From the NCBI GenBank assembly GCA_040389065.1, contig JAZKAR010000028.1, forward strand, positions 71,651-135,650: DNA of 64,000 bases, written 5' to 3'. Shown in pieces: positions 44,643 to 52,088 of this stretch (its first letter is position 1; each line of letters opens with the position of its first letter). Both the position numbers and the translations under genes were made by a program. Under the pieces are notes generated by a model. It was not told the origin of the DNA. It did no database searches and worked only from the letters and a program-made list of their open reading frames with translations. Source of the DNA: JAZKAR01 sp040389065. Lineage in GTDB: Bacteria > Pseudomonadota > Gammaproteobacteria > Burkholderiales > Casimicrobiaceae.

Positions 44643-45037
44643 CTCGCGATCATGACTCTTGTTCCTTTACCAATTTCAGTGTTAATTTCAAATTCATTGC
44701 AGAGTCGCTTGGCACCGCTTAATCCTAGACCCATTCCTTTACCGGTGGTATAGCCATCGGTTAGCGCTAACGCTATATCAGCAATGCCTGGGCCTTGGTC
44801 TTCAAAAATGAGTCTGAGGCCTCGCTTTATGCCTTCATTTAGCGCCTCAAGTGTTAACGTTCCGCCTCCGCCATAAACCACCATATTACGGGCTAATTCA
44901 CTAGCTGCCGTCACAATTTTAGTTAAATCGACTAATCCAAAACCTATTTCTGTTGCCCATTTTCTTACAATTTGACGTGATAAAACGATATCAGCTTCAG
45001 AGTGTATGGGTATCGTCTCATGTTTCATAACTGGCAT
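44633..45037 (-). CDS. rsbT: RsbT-type switch kinase
   Basis: 134 residues. Bergerat ATPase motifs: N box ASELARNMVVYGGGG, G1 EDQGPGI, G2 TGKGMGLGLSGAKRL. It phosphorylates the STAS domains of RsbS and RsbR and, once released, activates a downstream partner. It overlaps rsbS by 20 bp. The downstream partner is RsbU in Bacillus; none is in the window, but two genes with HATPase/PP2C or kinase domains follow. Confidence 0.92.
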   Translation of the reverse strand: MPVMKHETIPIHSEADIVLSRQIVRKWATEIGFGLVDLTKIVTAASELARNMVVYGGGGTLTLEALNEGIKRGLRLIFEDQGPGIADIALALTDGYTTGKGMGLGLSGAKRLCNEFEINTEIGKGTRVMIARWK

Positions 45038-45413
45038 GGCTACTCTCCTCAGCGCGAATATTCATGGCCTCGCTAAGAAGTCTCATGCCTTTTTCCACAT
45101 TGAGTGCTGTACGTACACCGGGAAGAGAAAGCCCCAGCTCTACTAATGTAATAGCCACGGCAGGTTGCATGCCTACTAGCACTGTTTCAGCATCAAGGAT
45201 GCGTGCCATGCTTGAAATATTAGCGACAATGCGACCAATAAACGAATCAACCAGTTCGAGAGATGAAATATCAATCAAAACGCCTCTAGCGCCTGTTTCC
45301 GTAATTTTATTTGTCAAATCATCTTGTAAGGTCATAGCCAGGCGGTCATGCATATCTACCTGAATGGTTACAAGCAGAAATTCACCCATGCGTAAAATAG
45401 GAATACGTTCCAT
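45018..45413 (-). CDS. rsbS: RsbS-type STAS protein
   Basis: 131 residues, a stand-alone STAS domain. GVLIDISSLELVDSFIGRI carries the phosphorylatable Ser of the RsbS pattern (ISSLELVDS), followed by VLVGMQPAVAITLVELG. It forms the stressosome core with RsbR and holds RsbT. Two bases separate it from rsbR. Confidence 0.92.
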   Translation of the reverse strand: MERIPILRMGEFLLVTIQVDMHDRLAMTLQDDLTNKITETGARGVLIDISSLELVDSFIGRIVANISSMARILDAETVLVGMQPAVAITLVELGLSLPGVRTALNVEKGMRLLSEAMNIRAEESSHASYET

Positions 45414-45415
45414 AC

Positions 45416-46306
45416 CTATTTTCCTTCCTGATGCCTTAACTCTGTTTTAGTGCGCACAATCGCCATGCCTGTTCGCTCAAGCGCTAATTTAAAGGCAGAA
45501 GCAAGGGTGGCTTTTGTAGAAACAGTGCCTAAATCGACTCCTAAATGCACAATAGTTTGGGCAATTTGCGGGCGAATACCGCTAATAATGCAATCGGCCC
45601 CCATCAATCGTGCCGCAGCTACCGTTTTGAGTAGATGTTGTGCAACGAGTGTGTCAACCGTAGGAACGCCTGTAATATCAATAATCGCGACCGCTGAGCT
45701 TGTGGCAACAATACGCTCTAATAAAGACTCCATGACAATTTGAGTACGAGCGCTATCTAACGTGCCAATAAGAGGCAATGCCAAAATGCCTTCTGCCATG
45801 CTTACCACTGGGGTAGATAGTTCAAGCATGTCTTGCTGTTGCCGCATAATGATTTCTTCACGGGCTTTTTGGTAAACCTCTGTGGTATAAAGCCCTAGCT
45901 TATCTAGTAAATATGTAGCACTCCATACTGCTTCTGAAAGTTTTACTGCATCGTTGCCAACATTTTTGGTGAGGGCTTTGAAGAAAGGTTTTTTAAACGA
46001 AAACACAAAAGTGGCTGTTTCCGAAGGGCTAAAACCTTGTTCATTGCGCCTTTGGGATACTTCTGCAAGCAATTTTAATACGGGCTCCCACTCTGCAGAT
46101 TTTATTGTGAGAGTATTTTCGGTTCGTGTTGCAGCTATAAAATAATGCAAAAATTCTTTGCACTGTTCTCTTAGCTCGCTTTCCTTGAGGCTGCTTTGTT
46201 TGCCTGTAATAGTAATTTGCTCTTCAATCCATTCGTTTAATATAGTAGCTTCGTTGTTGATTAGCGTTTCGTGAAGATACATTTTATTATTAGCAGCAGC
46301 ACTCAT
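45416..46306 (-). CDS. rsbR: RsbR-type stressosome sensor
   Basis: Start at ATG 46306 after AAGGAAA (296 residues); the longer frame has no ribosome site. An N-terminal non-haem-globin-like helical sensor of about 165 residues (RsbRD-like: ILNEWIEEQITITGKQ, FVFSFKKPFFKALTKN) is followed by a linker and the STAS domain (IIDITGVPTVDTLVAQHLL, ISGIRPQIAQTIVHLGVDL). The Thr of ITGVPTVDT is the RsbT target site. First gene of the operon. The ligand sensed is not evident; no haem or flavin motif seen. Confidence 0.92.
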   Translation of the reverse strand: MSAAANNKMYLHETLINNEATILNEWIEEQITITGKQSSLKESELREQCKEFLHYFIAATRTENTLTIKSAEWEPVLKLLAEVSQRRNEQGFSPSETATFVFSFKKPFFKALTKNVGNDAVKLSEAVWSATYLLDKLGLYTTEVYQKAREEIIMRQQQDMLELSTPVVSMAEGILALPLIGTLDSARTQIVMESLLERIVATSSAVAIIDITGVPTVDTLVAQHLLKTVAAARLMGADCIISGIRPQIAQTIVHLGVDLGTVSTKATLASAFKLALERTGMAIVRTKTELRHQEGK

Positions 46307-46661
46307 AAATTTCCTTTCGAGATGGCGAAGATCACTTAAAATGAGAATTGGCAAATGGCTAAGCAAAGAGGCTAAACAACGTTAAGTTGTATGACGCCTT
46401 ATATTTTAAGACAATTAGCAATTGATTTAGTATTGGCTAGTGTAGATGTATAGCACAATTATTTAATGAGGTTTAGCCTTATTGATAATGCTTTACTTTA
46501 TTATTTTGCGATTAAATCAAAAAGAAATAAAAATATAAAATTATTATAAATAAATATTTATTGAAATATCTTATATTCTAACTAATAAGAGGCAAAAAAG
46601 TCACAAGGCCCAAAAGACACAATTGATAATATTTTCTAATGTATAGGGTAAGCAGCGGCTA
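46307..46661. other. Promoter region of the stressosome operon
   Basis: No gene seen. AT-rich from about 46,490. It contains the upstream region of rsbR; no sigma-B-like promoter was recognised. Confidence 0.4.
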
Positions 46662-46931
46662 TTATTTGATAATAGGCTGCGATCCTAAATGATAAAAAGG
46701 CGTACCAACTTTTGCGTTACTTAAAGGAATATCTTGTGATTCATTGATATTTTTAAGGGTGCCGCTACTTTTTAATGAGATATTTTTAAAATCTTTATCA
46801 TTTAATGAAATACCGTTTTTGGGCGGCGTTGCCGAGAGATCTTTTCCAGTGCCAAGATTTCCATTAAGGCCTAAACCTGCATAAACATTAAAACTAAGTG
46901 TTATTAACAATAGCGCAACTAGATTTTTCAT
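46662..46931 (-). CDS. Small secreted protein
   Basis: ATG 46931 with AAGG upstream, 89 residues. Signal peptide (NLVALLLITLSFNVYA) and a Gly/Asn/Lys-rich mature part (GLNGNLGTGKDLSATPP, KNISLKSSGTLKNINES). No cysteine, no known domain. Likely periplasmic. Confidence 0.6.
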   Translation of the reverse strand: MKNLVALLLITLSFNVYAGLGLNGNLGTGKDLSATPPKNGISLNDKDFKNISLKSSGTLKNINESQDIPLSNAKVGTPFYHLGSQPIIK

Positions 46932-47310
46932 AAATACCTTAACTAAGCAAAATTTAAAATGGCAGGATGCTGGCCAAATATCGATCAATCTATTTTAACA
47001 TGGCAGTACTTTCTCAATAAATAGGGATAGACCTTGGCTAAAGGACTAGAGGCGGATGCGATTTAAGAAGACTTGCTGCGTGATGTGGCGTAATAGAGTT
47101 TTGCTTAGTGTGCTTTAAGCAGCAGAGCAGTCTTGTATTGGCTAGAGTGTTTGTAATGATTGATTAATGAGTGAAATTGATGGTGTTACGATGCCATTAC
47201 ATAAGGCATGAAAATTTTATGGAATGCTTAAGCCTCGTTTAATTAGGGCTTAGCAGCAGGCTGTAACAAAACCATATTAGGTTACAGCCTGAGATCAAAT
47301 TTTCGATAAA
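46932..47310. other. Intergenic stretch with inverted repeat
   Basis: No gene seen. CAGGCTGTAAC at 47257-47267 pairs with GTTACAGCCTG at 47281-47291 (11 bp, 13-base loop). It lies 20 bp beyond the stop of the minus-strand gene 47311-47790 and could be its terminator, though no T run follows. Confidence 0.5.
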
Positions 47311-47790
47311 TTACGAATTTTTAAAGGATGTACTTTGGTTAGTATTCTGATGGATGTTCTGCAGCTGATGATTAAAATCATGCCAGAAGAATCGCCAGAA
47401 TGTTGAAGTGAAGTCAAAAAAGAAGGAGGTAGGCGTGGCTGTAAACGAAGCAAAAGATTCTTGTTTTTTAGCCGCGGCTTCTTGTTCAACTGCTAAATTA
47501 AGCTGCGCACTATGCACAATCTCAGGATTGATAGGGAAAATATCTTCTAGGCCAATGTTTCCTGTTCCGCCGACTTTTGAGTGCTTAGAAGATTCAATCG
47601 TTGCCTCATTTGTGTGTCTTTTGTTTATATCGTTGATATTAGCTTCATAACTATGATGAGATGAAGCTTCTTTAGTTGTAGAAGAAGCATTATGGGTGCT
47701 ATGGTCTGAAGGTGGCGTATGAATGAGTGAGGAAATTTCAGAGGAATTAACAGGTTTTTTTTTGGATTTTTTTTCATCTACATTTGTCAT
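47311..47790 (-). CDS. Hypothetical polar protein with aromatic C-terminal segment
   Basis: 159 residues. N-terminal 90 residues are Lys/Ser/His/Asn-rich and probably disordered (SSHHSYEANINDINKRHTNE). A short IGLEDIFPINPEIVHSAQLN segment follows, then an aromatic stretch (TSFFFDFTSTFWRFFWHDF) unlike the rest, which could bind membrane, polymer granules or a partner. No signal peptide and no family recognised. Confidence 0.55.
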   Translation of the reverse strand: MTNVDEKKSKKKPVNSSEISSLIHTPPSDHSTHNASSTTKEASSHHSYEANINDINKRHTNEATIESSKHSKVGGTGNIGLEDIFPINPEIVHSAQLNLAVEQEAAAKKQESFASFTATPTSFFFDFTSTFWRFFWHDFNHQLQNIHQNTNQSTSFKNS

Positions 47791-47857
47791 AGTATGCCTT
47801 TCAAGCGATTGAATAATAAGTGCGAATAGTTAATGTCAACATGAATACTTTATGTTC

Positions 47858-47950
47858 TTAGAAGTTACGCAGTTGGCTCTCTGGGGGCCGTACTATATGT
47901 ACTGTCTCGGGGCATCCTACGCCTTGATATAGCTCAACCGCGTACCTCTA
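47858..47950. repeat. Palindromic intergenic element, family A copy 7
   Basis: Ends TTAGAAGTTACGCAGTTGG and CAACCGCGTACCTCTA. The interior is shorter than in other copies (CCGTACTATATGTACTG, CGCCTTGATATAGC). Confidence 0.75.
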
Positions 47951-48043
47951 GTGCTTATAAAATTAAGCAACTCTTTGAGTTTTGATGAAATGTTGAGCGA
48001 GAAATGTGTTGAAAACTGATAGTTTAATTTTTACATATAAGAA

Positions 48044-48079
48044 AACGGAGAAACAGCTATGTAAGCTTGTTTCTCCGTT
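48044..48079 (-). terminator. Rho-independent terminator
   Basis: AACGGAGAAACA and TGTTTCTCCGTT form a 12-bp stem around GCTATGTAAGCT. Read on the minus strand it is followed by TTTTC, so it ends the KGG-protein transcript; the + strand also has a T run. Confidence 0.75.
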
Positions 48080-48110
48080 TTTTAAAGCGCATCACCCATT
48101 ATTTTAGAGC

Positions 48111-48614
48111 TTAGCGACGGCCTTCAGTACTGCTTTTATTTTGACTGCTTGATGCACTATGTGCTGTACTTGATTTGCTAGAAGTGTCATCGTTTTTATG
48201 ACTTTGACGACCAGCTTCTACATGTTGCTCATGGGTGCCGCCTTGTTTGCCGCTACGTGATGATGAGCTTTCATTATCATTATCATTGTCAGAAGCATGT
48301 GAGCGTGAGCCTGACGAAGAAGCATTACTGCTTCTAGAATCATCATTTTTATGGCTTTGGCGCCCAGCTTCTACGTGCTGCTCATGGGTTCCACCTTGTT
48401 TGCCACTGCGTGATGATGAGCTTTCATTATCGTTGTCAGAAGCGTGGGAACGTGAACTAGTTGAGGAATGACTGCTGCTGCTCTTTGAATCATCATTTTT
48501 GTGGCTTTGGCGCCCAGCTTCTACATGTTGCTCATGGGTTCCACCCTGGGTGCTATGTGCGTTTGCAGATTTGTTGGTTGAGGTTGAGCTTTTTGAAGAT
48601 GTATTTGTAGTCAT
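48111..48614 (-). CDS. KGG-repeat general stress protein
   Basis: 167 residues, hydrophilic throughout. Three copies of GGTHEQHVEAGRQSHKNDD (near residues 23, 73 and 124) are separated by Ser/Asp/Asn-rich linkers (SSSHSSTSSRSHASDND). This matches the KGG repeat (PF10685) of stress-induced, desiccation-related bacterial proteins and fungal con-10. The coding repeats are also direct DNA repeats, so copy number can change by slippage. Cytosolic, disordered. It sits beside cold-shock and DksA-like genes. Confidence 0.85.
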   Translation of the reverse strand: MTTNTSSKSSTSTNKSANAHSTQGGTHEQHVEAGRQSHKNDDSKSSSSHSSTSSRSHASDNDNESSSSRSGKQGGTHEQHVEAGRQSHKNDDSRSSNASSSGSRSHASDNDNDNESSSSRSGKQGGTHEQHVEAGRQSHKNDDTSSKSSTAHSASSSQNKSSTEGRR

Positions 48615-48775
48615 AGTTGTTCCTTTAAAGTAAAGTTAAAGTTAAATCACATATAACTATTCGCGATGAAGCTACTCGAATAATATTCTTTCAATTACTT
48701 GCTTTTCTAAATCGATCAAATCGCTATAGAATTTTTTTACAGCTTTGCTCATTTTTTTTCATAAGAGGCTTTTCA

Positions 48776-49003
48776 TTACATTGAATGAAAAGCCTCTGAG
48801 ACACGTATATTCGTAGCTTGCATGCCTTTTTGGCCTGGCAATGGTTCAAATTGAACACGCTGGCTTTCATTTAGAGTTTTGAAGCCTGTGCTTTGAATTT
48901 GGCTATAATGTGCAAAAACATCATCACCCCCTTGATCAGGAGTAATAAATCCAAAACCTTTTGATTCATTGAACCATTTTACTGTACCAAACTGACTACT
49001 CAT
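48776..49003 (-). CDS. csp: Cold-shock-domain protein
   Basis: Start at ATG 49003 (75 residues). Canonical OB-fold: GTVKWFNESKGFGFITPD with RNP1 and, later, VFAHYSQIQ (RNP2), ending in a QKGMQATNIRV strand. RNA/ssDNA chaperone that binds transcripts in cold or stress. Confidence 0.96.
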   Translation of the reverse strand: MSSQFGTVKWFNESKGFGFITPDQGGDDVFAHYSQIQSTGFKTLNESQRVQFEPLPGQKGMQATNIRVSEAFHSM

Positions 49004-49090
49004 GTTAACTATTCCTTTGTTATACAAGCTACTAAATAATGATCTTTGGGTCTAACTTAATTAAGTCTTTAAAACTTAAATTTAAGACAA

Positions 49091-49486
49091 TTAAAGCGAT
49101 GTTACGCGTCTACCTGCATACGTGCGCTCGTGAACCGACTGACAACGAATACAGCGTTTAGCAATAGGATGAACCACTAGGCGTTTATAGGAAATATCTT
49201 CACCGCAATCAATACATTCGCCATAGCAACCTTCTAGCAAACGATTTTTAGCAATATCAATTGCCTTTAGTTCTTCAACTCTGTATTCCGCCATAGAGTT
49301 ATCAAAATCAATTAAGGTGTCGACTACTGAGGCGTCACCTTCATCTTTTATATCTGCTTTAAGCTCAACATAAGAGCCATCAACACGTTGAGCTAAATAG
49401 CCTTGAACTTGTGACTGAACGCAACTCTCACGTGTATAGAGAGATTGTTTTAATGTACTTAATTGGTGTGAAGTTAGATTTGACAT
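49091..49486 (-). CDS. DksA/TraR-type zinc-finger protein
   Basis: Start at ATG 49486 (131 residues). An N-terminal coiled coil is followed by EGCYGECIDCGEDISYKRL and AKRCIRCQSVHE, the C4 zinc finger of the DksA/TraR family. Conserved Asp residues of the coiled-coil tip are less clear, so it may be a DksA paralogue or the stand-in for DksA. It works in the secondary channel of RNA polymerase, with ppGpp made by RelA (encoded at 54-56 kb). The promoter upstream carries the TTACCAA tandem. Confidence 0.8.
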   Translation of the reverse strand: MSNLTSHQLSTLKQSLYTRESCVQSQVQGYLAQRVDGSYVELKADIKDEGDASVVDTLIDFDNSMAEYRVEELKAIDIAKNRLLEGCYGECIDCGEDISYKRLVVHPIAKRCIRCQSVHERTYAGRRVTSL

Positions 49487-49530
49487 AATGGAACTCACTC
49501 TGTCTTTATTAAATAAATAAGGTAATGTTT

Positions 49531-49593
49531 TACCAATGTGACCATAATTACTGATTTTTCATGTTTTGTCAAGAAAATTGGTAAATTTGGTAA
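49531..49593 (-). promoter_or_regulatory. Promoter of the DksA-like gene with tandem TTACCAA
   Basis: On the minus strand TTACCAAATTTACCAA (49593-49578) lies 5 bp before TTGACA (49572-49567), then 16 bp to TAATTA (49550-49545). A second, inverted half-site pair GGTAATGTTTTACC is at 49531-49544, downstream of the -10. Confidence 0.55.
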
Positions 49594-49760
49594 GGCTGAT
49601 GCATTTTCTAAAACAATATTTTCTATCAAGCTATTCAACATAAACAAATTTAACGATCAAGAATTTATTCAAAAAATGTTAGCTAAATAAATTTTTCAAA
49701 ACTTCACACTTACTTATATTCATCTATATAGAAAATTTGGATAAAGGAGTTGTCAAAAAT

Positions 49761-49883
49761 ATGAGGTGCTGGATATTAAGGCGTATTAAAAGCCTAGCCT
49801 TCAACAAAGCCTTAATGAATGTTGAAACCTTAGTAAGTTGGATATCAGATCTAAATGCAAGATTGCTGACTAATTCGATCTGA
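49761..49883 (+). CDS. Possible 40-aa protein or small RNA
   Basis: ATG 49761 opens a 40-codon frame (RCWILRRIKSLAFNKALMN, WISDLNARLLTNSI). AAGGAG is 11 bases upstream, a little far. A promoter-like TTCACA-16-TATATA ends near 49,735, and a hairpin with seven T follows the stop directly. The transcription signals are better than the protein evidence, so a small RNA of about 170 nt is an alternative. Confidence 0.35.
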   Translation: MRCWILRRIKSLAFNKALMNVETLVSWISDLNARLLTNSI

Positions 49884-49908
49884 ACGTTTCAAAAACGTTA
49901 ATTTTTTT
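49883..49908 (+). terminator. Rho-independent terminator
   Basis: AACGTTT and AAACGTT form a 7-bp stem with loop CAA, then AA and seven T. It ends the short transcript begun near 49,740. Confidence 0.65.
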
Positions 49909-50025
49909 AAAGTAATACCTTCTTTTGTTCTTAGCTTATGCTAATGTTCACCTTCTCGAAAAAAACACGATAAGGAACACATGGGTAAGCTTTAGTTTTT
50001 TAAGGTAAAAGTTCGGTTGAATACC

Positions 50026-51015
50026 ATGCGAAAAAGCATGTCTATTGTGTCTAAAAATTCAAATAATTTAAAATTAAGTATTCTTTTTAATATGTATGTA
50101 TATCTTTTTATAGTATTAGGTTTACTCTCTTCAGAGCTGTTGGCTGAAGATTTTTCTTATTCGCTAGGAGGCATCGCCGATATAGGGCTTTTGAGTACAT
50201 CTTCAGAACCGCAACCTGAAATGTTAGGGGGAGCAGACTGGGGAAATAGTATAAGAGGCAAGATATCTAAAAAAATAGATGATATAACTTATACAGCACT
50301 AGCGATGGAAGGATTTCGTTTCGGAACGAAACAAACGCCTAGTTCTCATGCATTTGCGAAAGAAATCAGCTTGTCGGCGGCATCAAATACTTGGGGAACG
50401 ATCAAAGCAGGGCGCTTAGAAAACCCTGTGTATTTGGCGTTAGGCGATGGTGTGCTTGATCCCTTTTTATGGGGAAGAAATAACAACCCGCTATTAGATT
50501 CTGAAGGAGCGAGATTAACAGGGGTTTCTTGGTTGAGCCCTACACTAAAAGATCATTGGTCTGTTCTTTTAGAGCATGGAACGCAGACTAAAACAGAAGT
50601 TGATCAAAGTTTTTTAGTAATGAATTATAAAACAGAAAATATATCGGCTTTGGTATCTAAAACCGTGGCAGGTGATCGCCATTCACTCACAGCGGGCGGA
50701 AGTCTTTTATTTGAATGGGGAGCTTTAATAGGTACAGTGCAGCATAGAGCAACGTACTCAGCGTTTTCTACAGGTTTTATCCATTCATTTAATAATAAAA
50801 AGGGTGAGATAGAAGCCTCTTATACATGGCTTACTGATCATCAAAAGCAACTTTTAGTAGGAGCAACTCATACGCTAGATACAACAGGGCGCTGGGCAGC
50901 ATATAGCAGTATTGGTCGTACACTCGTACCGACCAGTAAAGCGAGCACCATGATGATGGTAGGTATTCGATGGACATGCCTTCCATGCATCGCAAAGCGT
51001 CAGGATAATTTATAA
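50026..51015 (+). CDS. Gram-negative porin with atypical C-terminus
   Basis: Start at ATG 50026 (329 residues). Signal region (YVYLFIVLGLLSSELLAE), then barrel strands: YSLGGIADIGLLS, TWGTIKAGRLENPVYL, GVSWLSPTLKDHWSVLLEHG. The pattern resembles betaproteobacterial trimeric porins. Such porins end in a strand closed by Phe (for example GLRHxF), but this one reads VGIRWTCLPC and a basic tail. A frame change after VGIR gives HAF, so the end looks frameshifted or altered. Assembly may be impaired. Confidence 0.65.
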   Translation: MRKSMSIVSKNSNNLKLSILFNMYVYLFIVLGLLSSELLAEDFSYSLGGIADIGLLSTSSEPQPEMLGGADWGNSIRGKISKKIDDITYTALAMEGFRFGTKQTPSSHAFAKEISLSAASNTWGTIKAGRLENPVYLALGDGVLDPFLWGRNNNPLLDSEGARLTGVSWLSPTLKDHWSVLLEHGTQTKTEVDQSFLVMNYKTENISALVSKTVAGDRHSLTAGGSLLFEWGALIGTVQHRATYSAFSTGFIHSFNNKKGEIEASYTWLTDHQKQLLVGATHTLDTTGRWAAYSSIGRTLVPTSKASTMMMVGIRWTCLPCIAKRQDNL

Positions 51016-51167
51016 ATGATCGCTAAAACTAATAATAGAATTTAAGATATTTAAAATAAAATCCTTTGTATCTCTTTATGGAACCTAATCAATCAGCAAC
51101 GCATCAAGTAGCTTTCTAATGGTTAACTAAGTATAGGATGATGTACTGTTAACTATTAAAAAATAAA

Positions 51168-51452
51168 TTAAGCACTTAATTTTTTAGGTGTCATTTTTAA
51201 TAGTAACGGTCGAACGAGCAGCCATAAAATGCTATGAGAAATAACAACAATACTTAAAAACTGCGAAAAAACCACTGCGTTATTTATCGCAATAGGTTTA
51301 TTGAATAAAATCATTGTTAACATCGAAATTGTGGTGCTAACAATAAATGATTCAAAAAAATTTTTAAATAGATATGAACATACAAGAGAAATAGTAAATA
51401 TATAAAATAACATCATAATGCTATGCTTTCTTATTAAGGATTTACGCAGCAT
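51168..51452 (-). CDS. Small membrane protein
   Basis: 94 residues from MLRKSLIRKH (ATG 51452); a shorter start at MMLFYIF (51416) avoids the palindrome at 51437-51509. Three hydrophobic segments (MLFYIFTISLVCSYLF, STTISMLTMILF, FSQFLSIVVISHSILWLLV) and a KKLSA tail. No family recognised. Confidence 0.5.
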   Translation of the reverse strand: MLRKSLIRKHSIMMLFYIFTISLVCSYLFKNFFESFIVSTTISMLTMILFNKPIAINNAVVFSQFLSIVVISHSILWLLVRPLLLKMTPKKLSA

Positions 51453-51509
51453 CGCTTTTGGGAGGCATTGCAACATGTACTGTACATACTGTAATTTTGC
51501 GTAAATCCT
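51437..51509. repeat. 73-bp palindromic element, family B
   Basis: Perfect 12-bp terminal inverted repeats AGGATTTACGCA/TGCGTAAATCCT. The interior includes ACATGTACTGTACATACTG. It shares the TTACGCA core with family A but has different outer ends. Confidence 0.65.
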
Positions 51510-51598
51510 ACTTTTAAGGGTGTATTTTTAGCTTGAAAATATAGTAAAAAAACTTACTGTGTTAGTAGGGAATGACCTATTTTTAATACTGCATTTAC

Positions 51599-51787
51599 TC
51601 AATCAATACTATCGTCTTTCTGTTTATATAAAAAATCACGAATAAACGGATCATTTACAGGAAAAGACGAATGTTTAGGCCGATTTTTTGAAAAGTTTTC
51701 GGTGCCGAGATGCTCAAGAAGCCCTCTAAACGAAATAAGTACCCACATGAACATGACAAATATAAAAATAAGTGACAAAACGTTCAT
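51599..51787 (-). CDS. Small single-pass membrane protein
   Basis: ATG 51787 follows GGGAGCT and gives 62 residues: one transmembrane helix (NVLSLIFIFVMFMWVLISF) and a soluble tail (GTENFSKNRPKHSSFP, FIRDFLYKQKDD). The longer frame from 51913 has no ribosome site. No family recognised. Confidence 0.5.
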   Translation of the reverse strand: MNVLSLIFIFVMFMWVLISFRGLLEHLGTENFSKNRPKHSSFPVNDPFIRDFLYKQKDDSID

Positions 51788-52088
51788 TCTGTAGCTCCCA
51801 TATGTTTCATAACAAGGCAGTAACAGGAGTATAAAAAGGAAATATTTCAATTTAATGACATAGGCCCAAATAACTTTAATTTGAGCTAATAAGCATTGAT
51901 TAGGAACATACATTCAAATAGATGATTAGTTGTATAGATTAGGTTTGAATGAATAATTTATTGAAAATAGACCTATTTGCTAGGTTGCTACAGGTGATTG
52001 CATAGGAATAATGTATTGAAATAATTGATTTAATTATCTAAAAAATTATTTGTTGTTACATTTATTGCTATTATTGCCTCTTCAAGCT

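Noticed and set aside
43602..46306. Classical sigma-B partner-switching operon
   Set aside because: No rsbV, rsbW or sigB gene follows. The downstream genes are hybrid kinases.
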